A DNA stretch of 64,000 nucleotides from Symbiodinium sp. CCMP2592. Taxonomy: Eukaryota > Sar > Dinophyceae > Suessiales > Symbiodiniaceae. Where the stretch lies: the NCBI GenBank assembly GCA_905221615.1, contig CAJNDT010000323.1, forward strand, positions 178,777 to 242,776, given 5' to 3'. The translations under genes were made by a program, and so were the position numbers. This document shows, in pieces, positions 39,735-50,599 of the stretch (its first letter is position 1; each line of letters begins with the position of its first letter). The notes beneath the pieces are model-generated. The model had not been told where the DNA came from, searched no databases, and saw only the letters and a list, made by a program, of their open reading frames with translations.

Positions 39735-42668
39735 TTAGACACTCTTGGCTGGGGTGTCTTTGACACCCTTCTTGTTTTTCTTCGATTTGCTCTTCTTGAG
39801 TCCGGACTGAAGGGCTTTGGCAGACGCCTGGCGGGATCAAAATATTATGAGTTTATGGGGACAACTACCTCTAAGATGAGAATTGTATAACTACCTGGGT
39901 ATAAGGTTTGGGTTCTATACTTCGAAACTATATAACCACGATTGGGTAAGGTTTGGGCTCTTGGTAATTATATGATTTACACTGACCCGAATATCTGAAT
40001 GGCCTCGGCTTTCTTGTACCACTGATTCATCGCCTCAAAGATGGAGTAGAACTTCTCAAAGCTCGCGTTGTTTTTCACCCCGCGCTTCTTCAAATCTTGG
40101 AGTTTGGCATAGATGGTCTCGAGTTTGACACTGTGCTTCTTCATCTGGGCGACCAAGTCGTCGCTGTAGTCGAGGTGGGCCAAAGAGATGCTGAACTTAC
40201 GTGCTTCGCTGGCCTCTTTGAGGATTTCGTCCATCTTGTCTTGGACCAACCTAGGATTCAGTGTTATCGACCCAAACAGAAAAACCGGGCCCAGCTATAT
40301 CGTAACTATCATATGTTTAATTCGAAATCTAGTAGAGATTTTCGATAAGTCGGGATGCTCCCACGCTTCCTTCGGCTCCAACTCCTCGGTCTCCTCCTTG
40401 GCCTTCTCCATTTTTCTCGGCGGCTTGGCTTTCGTGACTTCGCCATGCAAAGCCTCGAGCACCGCCTTGCTTCCCGCTTCGCTCGCTCCAGCAACACTTG
40501 GCAGGGCACCTGCTGCCAGAGGGCCGCCCTCCAGCAGAGCCTCTCCCAACTCCTTGTCCGGGTTGTCCTTGATCTTCAGCGTCAGCTTCTCCTTGGTCTT
40601 GTCATCTCTGCGTACCGTGGTTCCTTGGCCGACAAAGTAATAGTATTCCTCGGGGTCGTCCGGGAAATCTTCGTCAATCTCGTACATTCCCTTCTTTGTC
40701 AACTTCGTGATGAGCTGGGCAGCCTTCCTTAAACCAACACTATTCAATGTGTATTATGGGATTGGCTTCGGTGCGGGTGCGGGGGTGTGGTCCTTAAGGG
40801 GTTTGTGGTGGGTCGAATAATGTAGTCTAATTTAACACTACATTTCGGGGCAGGATATTGGGGGGTTGTTTGGGTTTGCGGGGGCGGGGGCGTGGTCCTT
40901 AAGGGGTTTGTTGTGGGTCGAATAATGTAGTATATTTTTAACTCTACATTTCGGGGCAGGATATTGGGGGGTTGTTTGGGTTTGCGGGGGCGGGGAAGCT
41001 TTATTATTCGGCAAAGACTCTCGACGGGGTACTTCTTCTCGATTTCCCGCTTTTTCATTCCCTGGCGCTGTCGTCTGTTGAGAGTGCTCTGTTCGGTCGA
41101 ACGTTCGATCTCCAACTGCACCCTTAGATGATGTGTGTTGCTAGACAAGAAGTCTGTTGTGGGTTACACTTGAATCAAGGTAGCACACACCAAACAACGT
41201 CACCAATATCGACCAGCCACTTCTCCCAATCACCACCGGCTTCTAGCCACTTACGAAAGACATCCGTCTTCCCCTTGATGATGTGTGAACTCAGAGCTTG
41301 GGGGAACGTTTTCCGGTTCTGGATCGCCCTGTGGAAGGTGTCCCATTCTCTCTTGTGTGTGGTACCTCGGGATATATCTAGAGTACAAAATAAGGCTGCA
41401 GTACTTTACATATAGTTCGAAGACAATCATGTAATCAGCAATAATCGATCATGGTAAGTTTCTGTTCGCAGTCGCATAGAGCTTCTTGGCTTCGGAATCG
41501 GCTGTTGCCACTGTGCTTTCCAATCCCTCAGCCGCCTCGGGCTTCAAGGCTGCTCGGGCCGGGGGCTCCTTGGTCTCCGTCTTCTGCTTCTTATCCTTCT
41601 TCTCCTTCTTCTCCTTTTTGTTCGTTTTCTCCTTCTTTTCCTTCTTATCCTTCTTGTCCTTGTGGTTCACCGGGGTCGGCGTCGGCTCCGGATCCTTGGC
41701 CGCGCTTTTGATGGTCTCCGCCTCGGACTCATCCTTCTTGTTCTTCACGAAAGAGCTCGGCTTCAAAGCCGACTTGCGGGGCGGGGGCTTCGCCGGCTCT
41801 TCCTCCTCGGACTGCGAGTCGGGCTCCTCGGAGTCGAGGCTGTTCTCATCCTCGGACACTTCGGCCTCACTGGCCGCCTCCTCGAGATCCCCGCTGCTGA
41901 CGTCGGCGGAGCTGACCCCGCTGTTCTCGGCAGCCTCGGAAGAGGTTTCGTCATCGGAGCAAGAGGAATCCACAGAGTCCTGCATATAGTTTCAATTAAA
42001 TTCACTTATCCCAGAAAACTATTTACTTAATCTATTTGTTAGAAACCAATTATATTCACTTATCCCAGAAAACTTTTAGATTAATCTATCGGTTAGAAAC
42101 CAATTACATTCACTGGTCCCAGAAACTACTTATTTTATCTGTTACAAACCAATTACATCCACTTAACCCAGAAAACTATTTAATTTATCGGTGAGAAACC
42201 AAGTACATTCACTTATAGAACCCAGAAAACTATTTAGTTTATCGGTTAGAAAGCATTACAGGATTTCAGTATAGTTCTCCTCGGCTTCGGCCTCCAAGTC
42301 CTTCTTCAACGACTTGCGAGGGTGCTGGCTGAGGTAAGCCGCCACCGTTTTGCCCGCAGCCACTGCCTTCTGCTTCACGTCCATGCAGTCCGCCACACTC
42401 TTGCGTTGCGCACTGTCGGGGGAGGTAGTCCGGCGGACCTTGCTGGAGGGGGTCTCCACGGCATCGGGCTCGGCGTCCTCCTTGGACTGCTTGTTCCTCT
42501 TGCGTTCCTTCACGGCATCACGAAGTGCCTTCTTCTTGGCAAGCTTCAAAGCTTTGGCCGCCCTGGCTCCGTTCACGGAATCAGCTGCTGCCTTCTCCTT
42601 TGTCTTGCCACGGCAAACCTTGATAGGAGACAGCAAGTGAGCTGCCCTGCCTCCCTTGGGTTTACCCA
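39735..42668 (-). CDS. Multi-exon K/E-rich gene of a dinoflagellate-type family, function unknown
   Basis: Read on the minus strand from ATG 42668. Exon 1 to about 42265 (MGKPKGGRAAHLLSPIKVC, a basic nuclear-like protein); exon 2, about 41979-41475 (acid/Ser-rich, then a KKDKKEKKEK run); exon 3, about 41384-41200 (REWDTFHRAIQNRKTFPQAL, DVFRKWLEAGGDWEKWLV); exon 4, about 41125-41000 (QLEIERSTEQSTLNRRQRQG); exon 5, about 40735-40350 (FPDDPEEYYYFVGQGTTVRR); exon 6, about 40249-39985 (a coiled-coil-like region with EKFYSIFEAMNQWYKKAEAI); exon 7, 39829-39735 (KKSKSKKNKKGVKDTPAKSV, then TAA). I recall proteins with the same W-x-x-F and W-L-x-x-G-x-x-W blocks repeated in Symbiodiniaceae genomes; no function is known to me. 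Nuclear location is suggested by the basic runs. Exon limits are approximate. Confidence 0.6.
40786..40994. repeat. Two 106-base direct repeats in an intron
   Basis: GTGGTCCTTAAGGGGTTTGT at 40786 and 40892 begins two nearly identical units containing GGGTCGAATAATGTAGT and CATTTCGGGGCAGGATATTG. They lie in the intron between exons 4 and 5 of the K/E-rich gene. Confidence 0.8.
41986..42255. repeat. Intronic minisatellite, unit of about 55-60 bases
   Basis: About four and a half diverged copies of a unit with TTCACTTATCCCAGAAAACT and ATCGGTTAGAAACCAATTAC. They fill the intron between exons 1 and 2 of the K/E-rich gene. Confidence 0.8.
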
Positions 42669-42699
42669 TCTCGAAGTGCTGCCGCCGATGGCCCAAAGT

Positions 42700-44820
42700 A
42701 GGGCAACTCGATCAAAAGCTGCGAATATGGAAGCAAGAAGTCAGCCAAGAATGGGAGCTCAGCCAAGAATGGGATTACTCAGTGGCGTCTGGTATGAAGG
42801 CAAAAATTGAGGCACTCAATGCTGAATCGTTGCGGCTACCTACATTGGCTGTCCGGAGTCACTTCGTTTCGGGAAACTTTTGGCTATCTGGGGCTCCTTA
42901 GGATCCTTCGGGTTTGCTTCGGGCTCGTTCGGGTTCGTTCTGGTTCGCTCGGGTGGGATTTTGGGGGCCATATACCATTCGTGGCTGTTCGCGCTTTTTC
43001 GCGGCTGAGTTCGCGCCCAAACGCGGCTGAGTTTGGGGCGGTTTCGGGCCAAACCGAACCAAACCGAAAAATTCCTGCCGAAATTGAAAATTGAAAAACG
43101 AACCTAGCAACAAAGGAGCCAGAGCAGGCCACCCCTTTCCAAACGGGCCCCGTGGCTAAGACCCTCCGAAAGCCAAGAATGGGACAGCTCTCCCTCGGAG
43201 GCGCCCCGGAAACATAGCTTAGAACGAGCAATTGTTAAATTACTAATTACTATAATAAGTAAATATACCAGGTCCCCGGCTTTGTTGCCGTTGTACAGCA
43301 TTCTTCAGAACGAACCGTGGCATCCTGCGTGTTTGGGCTGCATGAACTCAGTGGGACTTACATATCGTAGCAGAGAACGGTTCTACGATAGCACGAAACA
43401 ACTGCGTTTAAGGGTCGAGGGTCTCAATACAAAGTTTCCTTTGGGTCCTGGGTTCATATGGATGGATACATATCCTAAACTGGAGGTGGAAGGGAGGCAT
43501 ATCCTAAAGGTGGAAGGGAAGCCCGGGGCGGTGGCCTCGAACCTGAATACGATTTGGGTCTCTGTTGCTGCTTCGGGCGTCACAGCTTCAGGCCGGGATT
43601 GAATAGGAATACAGGACATATTGTTAATGTTGTTTTGAGTGAACATGTACACACGAAGATAAGGAGCAATGCTTCTTGTTTCTGGGTCATCTGTGCTGTA
43701 CATAGATCGAACCTACATACTCCATTTCCCACACTTCTCAACATCCCGAGCGAGTGTGCAGATCTGCTTTGCAGAACTAATTACCATGTGTACGTGCATC
43801 AACTGGAAGGATCTCCGTGGTTGCTGCAAAGAGAAGCTGCCCGGCTCGGCCGAGCACCGAGATCACACCAGCTGAAGCAAAGGGTCCCAGGCAGATAGGA
43901 GGCAGTTGCTATTAAGGTCGAAGACGATACGTTCACTGGGTGATTTTTCTGCATCGGGCACTGCTTCCGATCATGTCTGTGCACTAGAGCATCTGGAGTT
44001 TAAAGTCCAGGGAGAGTCATGACTTGCGACAAATTAGCAGCCACGAACCACTCTGGACTCGTGTCATCTTGCACTGCTGGAGCTTTGACTCTCTTGGCGT
44101 AGCGCAACCACCTTCTGCTATCCGCCTTAACAGCAGCCGAAACCTCCGATCGAAGATCTGCAAGAGCTCGCCCGAACCTCGCTCGGCCCAGGCCGGGCTG
44201 GACGGACACCGTGCGCAAGGGCGGCTCAGGGGGTTTCCGGGTGTTGATTAAGAAGGTCACAGGATTATGCAATGACTTTGGGCTCATATAGTTTTTAGAT
44301 AGTTTCTGGGAATTCGGAATTAGATGGTTTGAAGCCAGAAAGAATAGGACACTTGCCTCAAAGGCACAGGTTGCAGGGTCTAGGGTTTCGAGGTGTTTGG
44401 GAGATCGGGGTTATTGATTTATGGGGCCGCTACTTATGATCACACCCCTTCAGGGATTCGATTGGGAACCGTATAACATACACCGAAGCTTGCCTTCGAA
44501 ACAGTATATGTACCGAATTCTAAACCAAGGCTCTGCCACGGGTACGATTGGCTAAGTTTCAGGTCTTTCCCCCCTGTAACCTTGGCATTGCCATCCTGGT
44601 CGTAGGTCCGCTGAACCATTTGTTTTTCCGTCGAACATTCGGGAAGCCATCTCGGGCGATGCTTGTAGATGTCGCCGGTTTCGGGTCTATCTTAGCCAGT
44701 GGATATGGGCAAATAAACAACTATACAATTAGCAAACCTGTAGGAACTCACATAAGATGTATATATGTCCATATATTATAATTGATTAATTTTCTTTAAT
44801 TAATTATAATTAATATACAA

Positions 44821-44859
<39 letters not shown>

Positions 44860-44900
44860 GTATACATACTTATATATGTGCAGATGCATACATACATACC
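42700..44900. other. Non-coding; AT microsatellite and a possible minus-strand exon
   Basis: Repeated GGTTCG/GCTCGGG words (42900-43060), an (AT)n run at 44823-44857 and little else. The minus frame 44287-44000 (ALADLRSEVSAAVKADSRRW) could be an exon but I cannot support it by family. Confidence 0.4.
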
Positions 44901-44905
44901 TACAT

Positions 44906-45015
44906 TACTGTCATGCTGCAGAAGTAGGCTATGATAGCACATGCTACATATAAAGTATTATAATACTATATATGTATAATGTGCTATCATAGCCTACTTC
45001 TGCAGCATGACAGTA
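44906..45015. mobile_element. Perfect 37-base inverted repeat around an AT-rich centre; MITE-like
   Basis: 44906-44942 (TACTGTCATGCTGCAGAAGT onward) is matched without mismatch by 44979-45015. The 36-base spacer is itself nearly palindromic around AGTATTATAATACT. Both ends read TA, as in elements that duplicate a TA target; this is an inference. No coding capacity. Confidence 0.65.
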
Positions 45016-45049
45016 CGAACTCTACGAGTTTAGCGGGGCACTAGAAACA

Positions 45050-46001
45050 AAGACTTCGGTAGATTATGGGGTATATGTTCGAGTGCCAGCGAAACATTCT
45101 GAGCAGCCGGCTGCTGTAGAGCCAGGTGGGCTTGTCCGCCCAATGACCATATGTTTTCATCTGCAGCGAAGTGCGGTAAACTGGTATCCTCTGAATCAGC
45201 CATTGGAATAACGGGTGCTCTTCCAACAAGCTTCCTCTAGGTTGCTCCAGGATCCAATAGACCCCCTTTGCCGAACAAACCAGTAGCAGGACCAGTGTTC
45301 TTACCGTCAAGAGATTGCCTTGCCACACGGAAAGGATTTGATCATCCCCAAGTGGTCGCCCCATAGAACGACGAGTCTTTGACCGTGATCTCGGGATCAC
45401 AAGCAAAATCAATGTTTGCCTTTTTCGAAACTACTTTATATTTACGATCCTTCTTTAATGACTGCTGTCCAGGAACAAGAAAACCCACGATGCACAAACC
45501 GGTGCGAAAAGAGCACCGGAACCTCTTATTCAGTCGGCAGCACTGTAGCACTGCATGCAGAAAGCCCGGTCCGGACAATAAATCTTGACCAAGAGAGTCA
45601 TACCTGATGTCGAAGCAGGCAGCCGCTCGCAAATCCTGGTCCAACTTTGGGTGCATGAGTGGGCAAGGCTGCGTGGGTGCGAGGGTGAAATTAGGGGCTC
45701 TGGCAATTCGCCTATTTGGCCCTCTAGTCGTCTGTTGTTGTAGGATCCCAAATGCACACGTCTGGCACACCCAACAGAACAAGCCTATCCCCCCTCCCTC
45801 CGTCGTAAGAAAACGAAGACATGTCATGACATCGGCTTCACGGTCCTGTAGCTCGGCTACTGTGACCGCTGAATCGCCAGCAAAGACTTCGAAATGATCC
45901 AGAGCACCAATGCCGGCACACACCGGAAGATCCAGGACCAAAGAAACCAACATGCCGATAACCTTGGCGATGGGGTTGGAAAATATGAAAGGTTGGACCA
46001 C
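45050..46001 (-). CDS. Multi-exon gene with a methyltransferase-like fold, dinoflagellate repeated family
   Basis: Minus strand. Probable coding blocks: 45960-45850 (GALDHFEVFAGDSAVTVAEL); 45610-45535 (FDIRYDSLGQDLLSGPGFLH); about 45530-45465 in another frame (GGSGALFAPVCASWVF); 45410-45060 (SRSKTRRSMGRPLGDD, LVLLLVCSAKGVYWILEQPR, DKPTWLYSS). FAG with downstream DIRYD resembles SAM motifs I-II. APVCASW stands where C5-methyltransferases have Pro-Cys, and LEQPRGSL where they have ENV. I recall this block order from many predicted dinoflagellate proteins. Whether the product binds SAM is unknown; the role is inference. Exons are approximate. Confidence 0.5.
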
Positions 46002-46009
46002 AACACTAG

Positions 46010-47400
46010 AAGCGTATGCAGATAGCTATGCAACTAGGCGACCATTGGGGCACCCATAGCTTTCAACCCAGACAGAATCCATCTGCGCTGTTGCTTTCGG
46101 CAGAATGTCGTTTTGACGGGCTGCCGATGCTTGGGATGGCGACTTTGATGCTTCGCCATTGCAATTGCAATACTTCAATCTACAGTTCTTTTGAAGAAGC
46201 TACTCGACACATGTTTCGCTGGCAGGATGGGCTTTATTAGTATTTGGAAGATCATATTTAATCTGTAGGAGGAACTAATTTATGGCTTCTGTTTCACGGC
46301 ATAAAAGACTCCCAGGGCTCGGAAGTGTTCCCAGTTTCGGGGAGGATGGGCTTAGGTTGTGGGGTATGGAATATGATTTCGGAGGTGTTTGGTTTAGGCC
46401 CAGTTTAGGCTTTGGGGTCTCAGTTGTTGAGGCTTACAGCTCCAGGGTTTTGGGGGCTCAGGTTTTAATTCAAAGGCCTGAATATTGTTCATAGCATAGG
46501 GTAGTACTCCCTATTTCTGTCTATCTATCTAGACTCTATCGATCTGCATATATTTATATTTATATATGTACATACATATAGATTCACATACATACCCCCA
46601 AAACCCTGCTCCAAGAGTCCTCCGGTGTCTCGAGCAAGATAGTTGCACGGGTAGGTCCGTAAAACGAGGGTGTACATAGAGCCTATAAAGTGCTTCTCAA
46701 GCACTAAAACCATAGATAGATAAGGGGAATCATATGAGTATATGCTATCCAAAGCCCGAACCCTGAGGCCTCAAACCCCTAGCCTGAAAAAACCCTCCCG
46801 AAAACCAAACCCGGGACTGAGAATACCAAAGCCCTGCATCCCTAAGCGTCCGAATCCCAACAAAAATCTAAGCCCCGAAGCCGTAAAACCTTGCAGTCTC
46901 TACAAGCGTGAATCACACCAGAAATCCCCAAACCCTACAACCCACACGCAGCTCAAGCCCGAAACCCACGCTACGGGGAAGCTTCAGAAAGGCGATTTAA
47001 GTTCTGGCTACGGGTTTGAGGTCTCAAGAACAGATATCGAAAGACCTAGAAGCAAACCAGCCCGGAGCCCATTATCTAAATCTATACGACGCTGCTCCTA
47101 TTCCCTGGAGACCATGCAGAGCTCCTCGAGTGGTCACGATGTACACCAGTGGCAGGACCGAACCTGTGCCAGGAAAGCTTGACTGTGCAGGGTTCATGGA
47201 GCGGCTCCAAAGAGATTCTTTATGATCCGTGCAGTACAGCAATCGAGTGCACAAACGATTTTATCACGTGTGATCCAGCATGTCACCAGCAGCACTAGCA
47301 CCGTATCGCATGAAGCCTTGAGACAAAACCTTTAGGCCACACGAACTATGTACAACCAGGTTTCACCCCTCCCAGCTGTACCATGTGTGGCTTGTGCCCG
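46010..47400. other. Non-coding with degenerate telomere-like text
   Basis: C-rich words such as AACCCTGAGGCCTCAAACCC (46750-46980) on this strand and G-rich ones (46290-46480). No gene recognised. Confidence 0.45.
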
Positions 47401-47413
47401 ATCGATTTGTCAA

Positions 47414-50400
47414 TCAGTTGGCGACCACAAATCCTCCCATTCTCATGGCTTTCTGCCAAGCCTGCGCCGGGCCGCCGCTCTTCTTGAAAGCGATGGTGCC
47501 TTTGGCACCACCCGGAGCAGGCTTTTTCACGTAGAATGCTCCTTTCTTCAAAAGCACGTCCACGGTGCCTGCTGGATTGCTGTCACCGTTCATGTAGATC
47601 TGCTTCGTGTAGCTGTAGGCGCCGTTGTGGGGCAGGGTCCAATCTGGCAGCGACTCAGTTGGAAATCCTCGCAACGAGAAGCCCTTGAACTCCGGCTCCG
47701 CATCCGCCGGCTCGGGGACCTCAAGCTCGCGCTCGTCCTCGTCATCGGAAGGGACCCTCGTTGAGGCTGCGGCCCCTGTAGAGCCACTAGACAGCCTCGC
47801 CTTCTTGCCATCGGACAAATGCATCAATCTGGCACGCTTGCTGCCACGCTTGCTGCCACGCTTGCTGCCACGCTTGAAGCTAGCACGCTTCGTCTTGATG
47901 CACTTGCCACTCTTATCAGCCCTCTTGGCCTTGATCTTCGAAGCCTTGCTCTTGGGCTTCGTGGACTTCTTCTTGGCCTCGAACTCATGAGAGAGATGTA
48001 GTACGTGCCGGGTTCATGCAACTACAGCATATGCCACAACGTGTACCTTGCATGCATAACAACAAACACACCATCCCCTTAAAGCACCTGGTAGATGACA
48101 GCTTGCGATGGATTTGCTTGCAACTGCTCCATCACAGGGCCAATGTTCGAAGGCTCACTCAACAAAGCGGTTTGGCAGGAGCGGCCAAAACTAGGCAAAG
48201 CTCTGGACTCAGTCTTAGCACCAATACTCAGCATGCCCATGGCTTCGTGTAGCGAGGATGCCTTATATCACACGCACACAACGTAGCATGCAACACACAG
48301 AGGTGACGAGAGCTTTGGAGGTGCTGCTAAGGCTCAGAAATCGCAGGCTTTGATGCAGAGTCCTCGTCGTCCCTGAGAAAGCGCGGCTTGCAAAGGGGGT
48401 GTTCTTCAGGAGGTACCAGCACATGACCCTTCACGGCGACGCCATTATCATCCATCGCCACGGGCCAGCACTTGCGCGACTCATGATCGGGCATAGGCTC
48501 TTTTGGTCCCACGAAGAACTTATGCCTCTTGAGCATGGGGGGGCTGGGCTCACCATACTCAGGAACATCGTGCACCGAGCAATCATCCTCAGCCTCGTCG
48601 TGCCGGCTCGGTGACCTCCACGCTTCGTACCAATCGGGCACGGTGTCTTCATCGTCGTCCTTGCTTTGGCCCAAAACCAGTGTCTCGGCATCGGTGAGGC
48701 CCTCCTCAAAGTCCGAATCCTGATCACCTTCGCTCGCTGCGAGGTCAGACCGGTCCTCACCGTCCGAAGCCTGGAGCTGCTTCACTTCGTCATCGCTGTC
48801 GAACTGAGCCAACATTTTCTGGAGCTCGCTGCGGGTCACCTCCTTCGGCCAAGTCTCTACCGGACCCTTGATGGACTCGTCGTCGCTGCTATCCTTGCCA
48901 TCACCCATGGACTCTTCGTTGTCGCTGCTCTCCTGACCATCGGCCACCTCTGTGGCAGCGACAAGGGCCATGCCGTGGCTCGCCTCGTCACCGGCAGCCT
49001 CGGCCCGATCATCGCCCATGGACTCTTCGTCGTCGCTGCTCTCCTGGTCGTTGCGAGCCTCTGTGGCAGCATCACCGGCAGCCTCGGCCCGATCATCGCC
49101 CATGGACTCTTCGTCGTCGCTGCTCTCCTGGTCGTTGCGAGCCTCTGTGGCAGCATCACCGGCAGCCTCGGCCCGATCATCGCCCATGGACTCTTCGTCG
49201 TCGCTGCTCTCCTGACCATCGGGAGCCTCTGTGGCAGCCTCGGCCCGATCATCGCCCTCTTCCTCGTCGCTGCTCTCCTGACCATCGGGAGCCTCTGTGG
49301 CAGCCTCGGCCCCATCATCGCTCATGGACTCTTCGTCACCGCTGCTCTCCTGACCATCGGCAACCTCTGTGGCAGCGACCAGGGCCATGCTGGGGCTAGC
49401 CTCATCACCGGAAGCCTCCTCCCCAGAACCACCCTCGGACTCTTCGTCCTCGCCGCTATCCTTGTCACTCGCAGCCTCCTGCGAGCAACTCGTAGTTGGG
49501 AAAGGGTGTGTTGCAGAAAACCACAGAAGAGAGGGAGAGAGAGAGAGAGACACACTAACACAAACCAAAGAGAGAGACGTGAGCTTGCAATCTACGTACA
49601 TCGCATAGCTCAATCACTCGGAAAGGACCCAGAAATCTCCTCACGGGCGACCACTGCATCATCAGCTTGAGGCTGAGCGCGTCGATTGCGGTTGGCTAGG
49701 ACCTGGGAGTTTGGATTCGGGGTCTTTATCATTTAAACATTCATGAAGGCTGAGGACACTGCTCGCGGGGAAGGCTTCAAGAAAGATTTCAGCTCTGTGA
49801 CATATGGATCCAATGATTTCTCACCTGAGATCACACGGCTCGCAGATTAAGTAAGGTTCAGGGCTCAAGAAACCAGCTGCATCGATCTTGCATCCTATAT
49901 CTAGTCAAGGTACCGTTCCTGTACAAGTAGCGCAAAGACGAGATCAGCTTTTTCAGCTTCCCAGCTTCACGACCGGCCAAGTCTTGTTTCGTCAGCAGGG
50001 CTTCCGGGGTGTCTCTCTTTGCAACCAGGAGTTTCTTGTCCAGGGTTCCATCTAGGTAAAGGAGCACGTCCGTCAAGTACAGTGCTGATGGCACCTGTAG
50101 TGAAGGGGAAATTGTCGTTCAAACAGAACTAACAGTATGAGCCACGCAGTGCTGACCTATATACCCGGCACCTTGTCCTCGAACATCTGCACTATTGGAC
50201 GCAACCATACATAGTTCACCCGGATCTCCTGTTGTTTGGCAGCGGATGAAGGCGATATTATAGAAAAAAGTTCAAACTCTTGCACGACATCATCCCGATC
50301 CTTGTAGCCCGGCCGCGATATGAGACTATCCAGAACCACGAGATCCCCTCCGCCGAATCGGCCCTGCTCGAAGATCTCTCTTGCATTCTGTGGAATGTTC

Positions 50401-50591
50401 GCCAGCATAGTGTTGGCCAGGTCAGCCTGAGAAGCAGTTCCAACCATAACACTACGAAAATGATGGAGAACAACCGTTTGTGCTGAGGTCTGCAATCGAG
50501 GGGCTACCTGCTTCTCTGTCCAAGCGATCTTTCCGGGTCGCACCGATTTCCACTGCGGGGCCGGGTTGGCGGCCGCAACTACTTCTGCCAT
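47414..50591 (-). CDS. Multi-exon gene with acidic 28-residue repeats and a basic KRGS repeat
   Basis: Read from ATG 50591 on the minus strand. Exon 1 to about 50163 (NPAPQWKSVRPGKIAWTEKQ, GTASQADLANTMLANIPQNA); exon 2, about 50097-49912 (ALYLTDVLLYLDGTLDKKLL), both with GT donors; perhaps a short exon near 49660-49606 (LKLMMQWSPVRRFLGPF); exon 3, about 49480-48335 with 28-residue acidic repeats and then WPKEVTRSELQKMLAQFDSD; exon 4, about 48262-48085 (EAMGMLSIGAKTESRALPSF); exon 5, about 47987-47414 with FKRGSKRGSKRGSKRAR and YSYTKQIYMNGDSNPAGTVD, ending VVAN-stop. No known domain is seen. The acid/basic composition suggests a nuclear or chromatin-linked protein, which is only inference. Confidence 0.55.
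47833..47868 (-). repeat. Three 12-base repeats encoding KRGS
   Basis: CACGCTTGCTGC repeated three times in the last exon of the acidic-repeat gene. Confidence 0.85.
48955..49345 (-). repeat. 84-base coding minisatellite
   Basis: GACTCTTCG recurs at 49021, 49105 and 49189, an exact 84-base period. Flanking copies are shorter or diverged. Each unit encodes 28 residues with SSDDEESMGDDRAEAAGD. Confidence 0.88.
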
Positions 50592-50599
50592 GCTAGCTT

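Noticed and set aside
41486-41989. Ser/Phe-rich plus-strand frame
   Set aside because: Antisense of the lysine/glutamate-rich exon of the minus-strand gene.
48666-49670. A 334-codon plus-strand frame
   Set aside because: Antisense to the acidic 84-base repeats; repeat periods divisible by three keep several frames open.
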